Below are positions 62,189-64,000 of a DNA stretch of 64,000 nt, piece by piece (position 1 is the stretch's first letter; each line of letters begins with the position of its first letter). The DNA comes from CAYNRE01 sp964399535. Its GTDB lineage: Bacteria; Planctomycetota; Planctomycetia; Pirellulales; CAYNRE01. A program made the position numbers and the translations under genes. The DNA is taken from NCBI GenBank assembly GCA_964399535.1, contig CAYNRE010000026.1, forward strand, positions 181,760 to 245,759. The letters run 5' to 3'. The notes beneath the pieces are model-generated. The model worked only from the letters and a program-made list of their open reading frames with translations. It had not been told where the DNA came from and made no database searches.

Positions 62189-62721
62189 TACCGAGGAAGC
62201 ATCGTTCGGGCGAATCTCCCGGTTCCGTCGGAGAGTGATTCGTGAAACTCCGCGGGAGGGAGAGGCCAACGGTGGCACGATTCGCAGCCCGCGTGTTTCA
62301 CACTCCGCCGCTAACCGAGGCTCGCAGGCAGCAGCGCCGCCCTGCCCGCGCCTCTTGTCGCGTGCGTTGCCTTGGGCCTGACGGCCTCTTCGGGCGTGTT
62401 GGCGCTCGGCGACTGCGAAGCAGGTGGCAGTGCTGGTAGACGCCTGTTTCCCCAACGGGACAGGCATTCCTAAAGCCCCTGGGCCGTAACGGCCGCCTCG
62501 GCACGTCACACTGGCGGGCCGGGGCGGCCGCGGCCCAGGCGGCCCCCTCGGGGGTGCAAGTCGACCGGCAAGCTGCTAATTTGTCGCCGCAAGGGCGGGG
62601 TCGCGAGCGTCGAACGCCTGGGAGCCGACCTGAATCCCCCGGGCGGCTTGCAACAGCGACCGCACCCCAATGCGCCGCGATTGGGCGCCCCGGCACTGGC
62701 CAACCTCCGGAGAACTCCAAC
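62189..62721. other. Intergenic stretch before the PfkB kinase, no gene seen
   Basis: About 530 bp in which composition returns from the moderate-GC cassette to the high-GC background near 62.4 kb. No open frame shows family motifs. GC-rich self-complementary segments occur near 62,470-62,545, without T tracts. No RNA gene was recognised. Confidence 0.5.
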
Positions 62722-63756
62722 GTGATCGCCTGGCCGCGGCTCGACGGGCTGCTGAGCGAATTTCCCCGCCGCACGGTGGGCCTGGTCGGCGATTTGTTCC
62801 TCGACCGCTACCTCGATATCGACGCGGCCGCCGCCGAATTGTCGATCGAAACCGGGCTCGAAGCGCACCAGGTGGTCCGCGTGCGCAACTACCCGGGGGC
62901 GCTGGGTACCGTGATGAATAACCTGGCCGCGCTGGGGGCGGGCCAGATGGTGCCGGTCACGGTCATCGGCGACGACGGGGAAGGCTACGATCTGCTCAAA
63001 TCCCTCGCCAAGCTGCCGGTCGACGTCTCGGCGATCGTGCGCAGCCCCCAGCGGCAAACGCCCACCTACACCAAGCCCATGCGGCAAGATGCCAGCGGCC
63101 AGTGGTGCGAGCTCAGCCGGCTCGACCTGCGCACCCGCGGCCCGCTTGCCGCCGAGGCCGAAGCGGCGGTGATCGAGCACCTGGAGCGGGTTTGGGCTCG
63201 GGTCGACGGTTTGATCGTGCTCGATCAGGTGAACGAACCGGGCTGGGGGGTGGTGAACCCGCGCACTCGCGAGGCTCTGGCTCGGTTGGCCCGCCGCGAA
63301 CCCGGGAAGCTGATGTTCGTCGACAGCCGCACCCAGATCGCCGAGTTCGAGCAGGGAACGCTCAAGCCCAACCTGGCCGAGTGCCAGAGGGCACTGGGCC
63401 GAGAGCCGGTCGACGATTTTCCGGTGGCGGCGGCCGCCGCCCAGCAGTTGGCCGACCGGGGCGGGCTTTCGCTGTACTGCACGCTGGGCGCCGAAGGCAT
63501 GCTCGTCGTGCGGCCCGGCCAGAAGGCCGTGCATGTTCCGGGTTACCCGGTTAGCGGTCCGATCGACGTGGTGGGGGCCGGCGACAGCGCCACCAGCGGC
63601 ATCGTACTCTCGCTCTTGAGCGGGGCCGACCCGGTGGAAGCCGCGGCGGTGGGCAACCTGGTTGCCTCGATTACGGTCCAGCAACTGGGGACCACCGGGA
63701 CCGCCTCGCCCGAGCAGGTGCGCCAGCGGTGGCGCCAGACGCATCCGGGCCAGTAG
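62722..63756 (+). CDS. PfkB-family carbohydrate kinase (RfaE/HldE kinase-like)
   Basis: The 344-residue protein starts at GTG 62722 with GGAG eight bases upstream. GLVGDLFLDRYLDID opens the fold, RNYPGALGTVMNNLAALGAG occupies the position of the sugar-binding GG motif, and DVVGAGDSATSG is the PfkB signature 2 with the catalytic Asp. The N-terminal half resembles the kinase domain of HldE (heptose-7-phosphate kinase), but no nucleotidyltransferase domain is fused. The sugar is not certain. It is followed by another gene start after about 150 bp. Confidence 0.87.
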   Translation: MIAWPRLDGLLSEFPRRTVGLVGDLFLDRYLDIDAAAAELSIETGLEAHQVVRVRNYPGALGTVMNNLAALGAGQMVPVTVIGDDGEGYDLLKSLAKLPVDVSAIVRSPQRQTPTYTKPMRQDASGQWCELSRLDLRTRGPLAAEAEAAVIEHLERVWARVDGLIVLDQVNEPGWGVVNPRTREALARLARREPGKLMFVDSRTQIAEFEQGTLKPNLAECQRALGREPVDDFPVAAAAAQQLADRGGLSLYCTLGAEGMLVVRPGQKAVHVPGYPVSGPIDVVGAGDSATSGIVLSLLSGADPVEAAAVGNLVASITVQQLGTTGTASPEQVRQRWRQTHPGQ

Positions 63757-63907
63757 CCCCTACCCGAGGGCCTTCGCGGCCCAGTCTCAGGCGGGGCTTG
63801 CCCCCCGGCAAGGCGGCTCGCGGCAGCGACGCGAAAACCGCGGGGCAGGGGGCGCCCTGAGGCGAGCCCCCCGGCGCGGCCCAACACGTGTAGGGCGAGC
63901 GGCACCC

Positions 63908-64000
63908 ATGCAATACCAGCTCGATCGCAACTTCTATCGCAGCGTGCACGAGTTGCTCAGCGTGCGCGAGGGGGTCGATTCGTCGGAGCGGCGCGGACCG
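63908..64000 (+). CDS. N-terminal fragment of an unidentified protein
   Basis: The frame starting at ATG 63908 stays open to the window edge (31 residues: MQYQLDRNFYRSVHELLSV, then a charged stretch). No family can be recognised from so little. The start lies about 150 bp after the PfkB kinase stop on the same strand. Confidence 0.4.
   Translation, partial: MQYQLDRNFYRSVHELLSVREGVDSSERRGP

Noticed and set aside
61754..62509. Minus-strand 251-codon frame opposite the third cassette gene
   Set aside because: No ribosome site, no motifs and Ser/Arg/Pro-rich shadow composition. The plus-strand frame has AGGAG and cassette context.
1..64000. CRISPR arrays, rRNA, tRNA genes, transposases and integrases
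   Set aside because: None recognised by eye. No regularly spaced repeats, no tRNA T-loop patterns in the intergenic regions, and no transposase or recombinase motifs in any frame.

Overview
The window is high-GC bacterial chromosome that reads as a planctomycete (Planctomycetia, probably Pirellulales-like). The evidence is the combination of DUF1559 prepilin-like proteins, secreted proteins with PEP-CTERM tails (one also with dockerin-type repeats), a Tat-exported Gfo/Idh/MocA oxidoreductase, and large membrane-TPR proteins. Taxonomy is inferred from family content only. Many genes start with GTG and are coupled by 4-bp ATGA or GTGA overlaps.

Layout. 0-8 kb: housekeeping genes (end of a diacylglycerol/undecaprenol kinase, mutM, trpB-trpA, a KefB-type antiporter, argG). 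8-19.4 kb: a PEP-CTERM protein, then five paralogous membrane proteins resembling TMTC (GT105) O-mannosyltransferases with C-terminal TPRs, one on the minus strand and four head-to-tail on the plus strand with overlapping ends. 19.4-23.1 kb: exported proteins (beta-propeller, dockerin/PEP-CTERM protein, DUF1559 pseudopilin). 23.2-26.8 kb: tam, gltX and a membrane protein on the minus strand. 27.4-31.6 kb: a GT39-like glycosyltransferase, a methyltransferase and an alkaline-phosphatase-superfamily phosphodiesterase. 32.1-34.7 kb: a split DoxX-like protein coupled to an oxidoreductase.

34.8-37.9 kb: a compact set resembling phosphonate catabolism (PhnZ-like HD oxygenase, DUF5690 membrane protein, phosphonate-associated zinc alcohol dehydrogenase). 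38-40.1 kb: a DUF1559 remnant abutting lnt. 40.2-42.5 kb: a lower-GC patch with a secreted protein and a HEPN-domain protein. 42.6-48.8 kb: a CoA-based catabolic locus (acyl-CoA ligase, AidB-like acyl-CoA dehydrogenase, HpcH/HpaI aldolase, FAH-family hydrolase, thioesterase). 49-53.7 kb: one 1559-residue Avs-like STAND NTPase with an N-terminal nuclease-like domain, in a clearly lower-GC segment. 54-59.6 kb: a glutamine synthetase-like/aldehyde dehydrogenase pair, cysC, an acyl-CoA dehydrogenase homologue and thpR.

59.7-62.2 kb: a second atypical patch. An AT- and purine-rich leader and a strong sigma70-like promoter overlapped by an inverted repeat precede a three-gene cassette: a winged-helix-like protein, a NYN/PIN-like RNase and a small unknown protein. 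The window ends with a PfkB sugar kinase and the start of an unknown gene.

The best candidates for undescribed biology are the NYN cassette at 60.4-62.2 kb, the Avs-like protein, and the five-copy TMTC-like array. The three low-GC patches each carry a putative RNase or DNase/STAND gene, which suggests scattered defence loci rather than one island.
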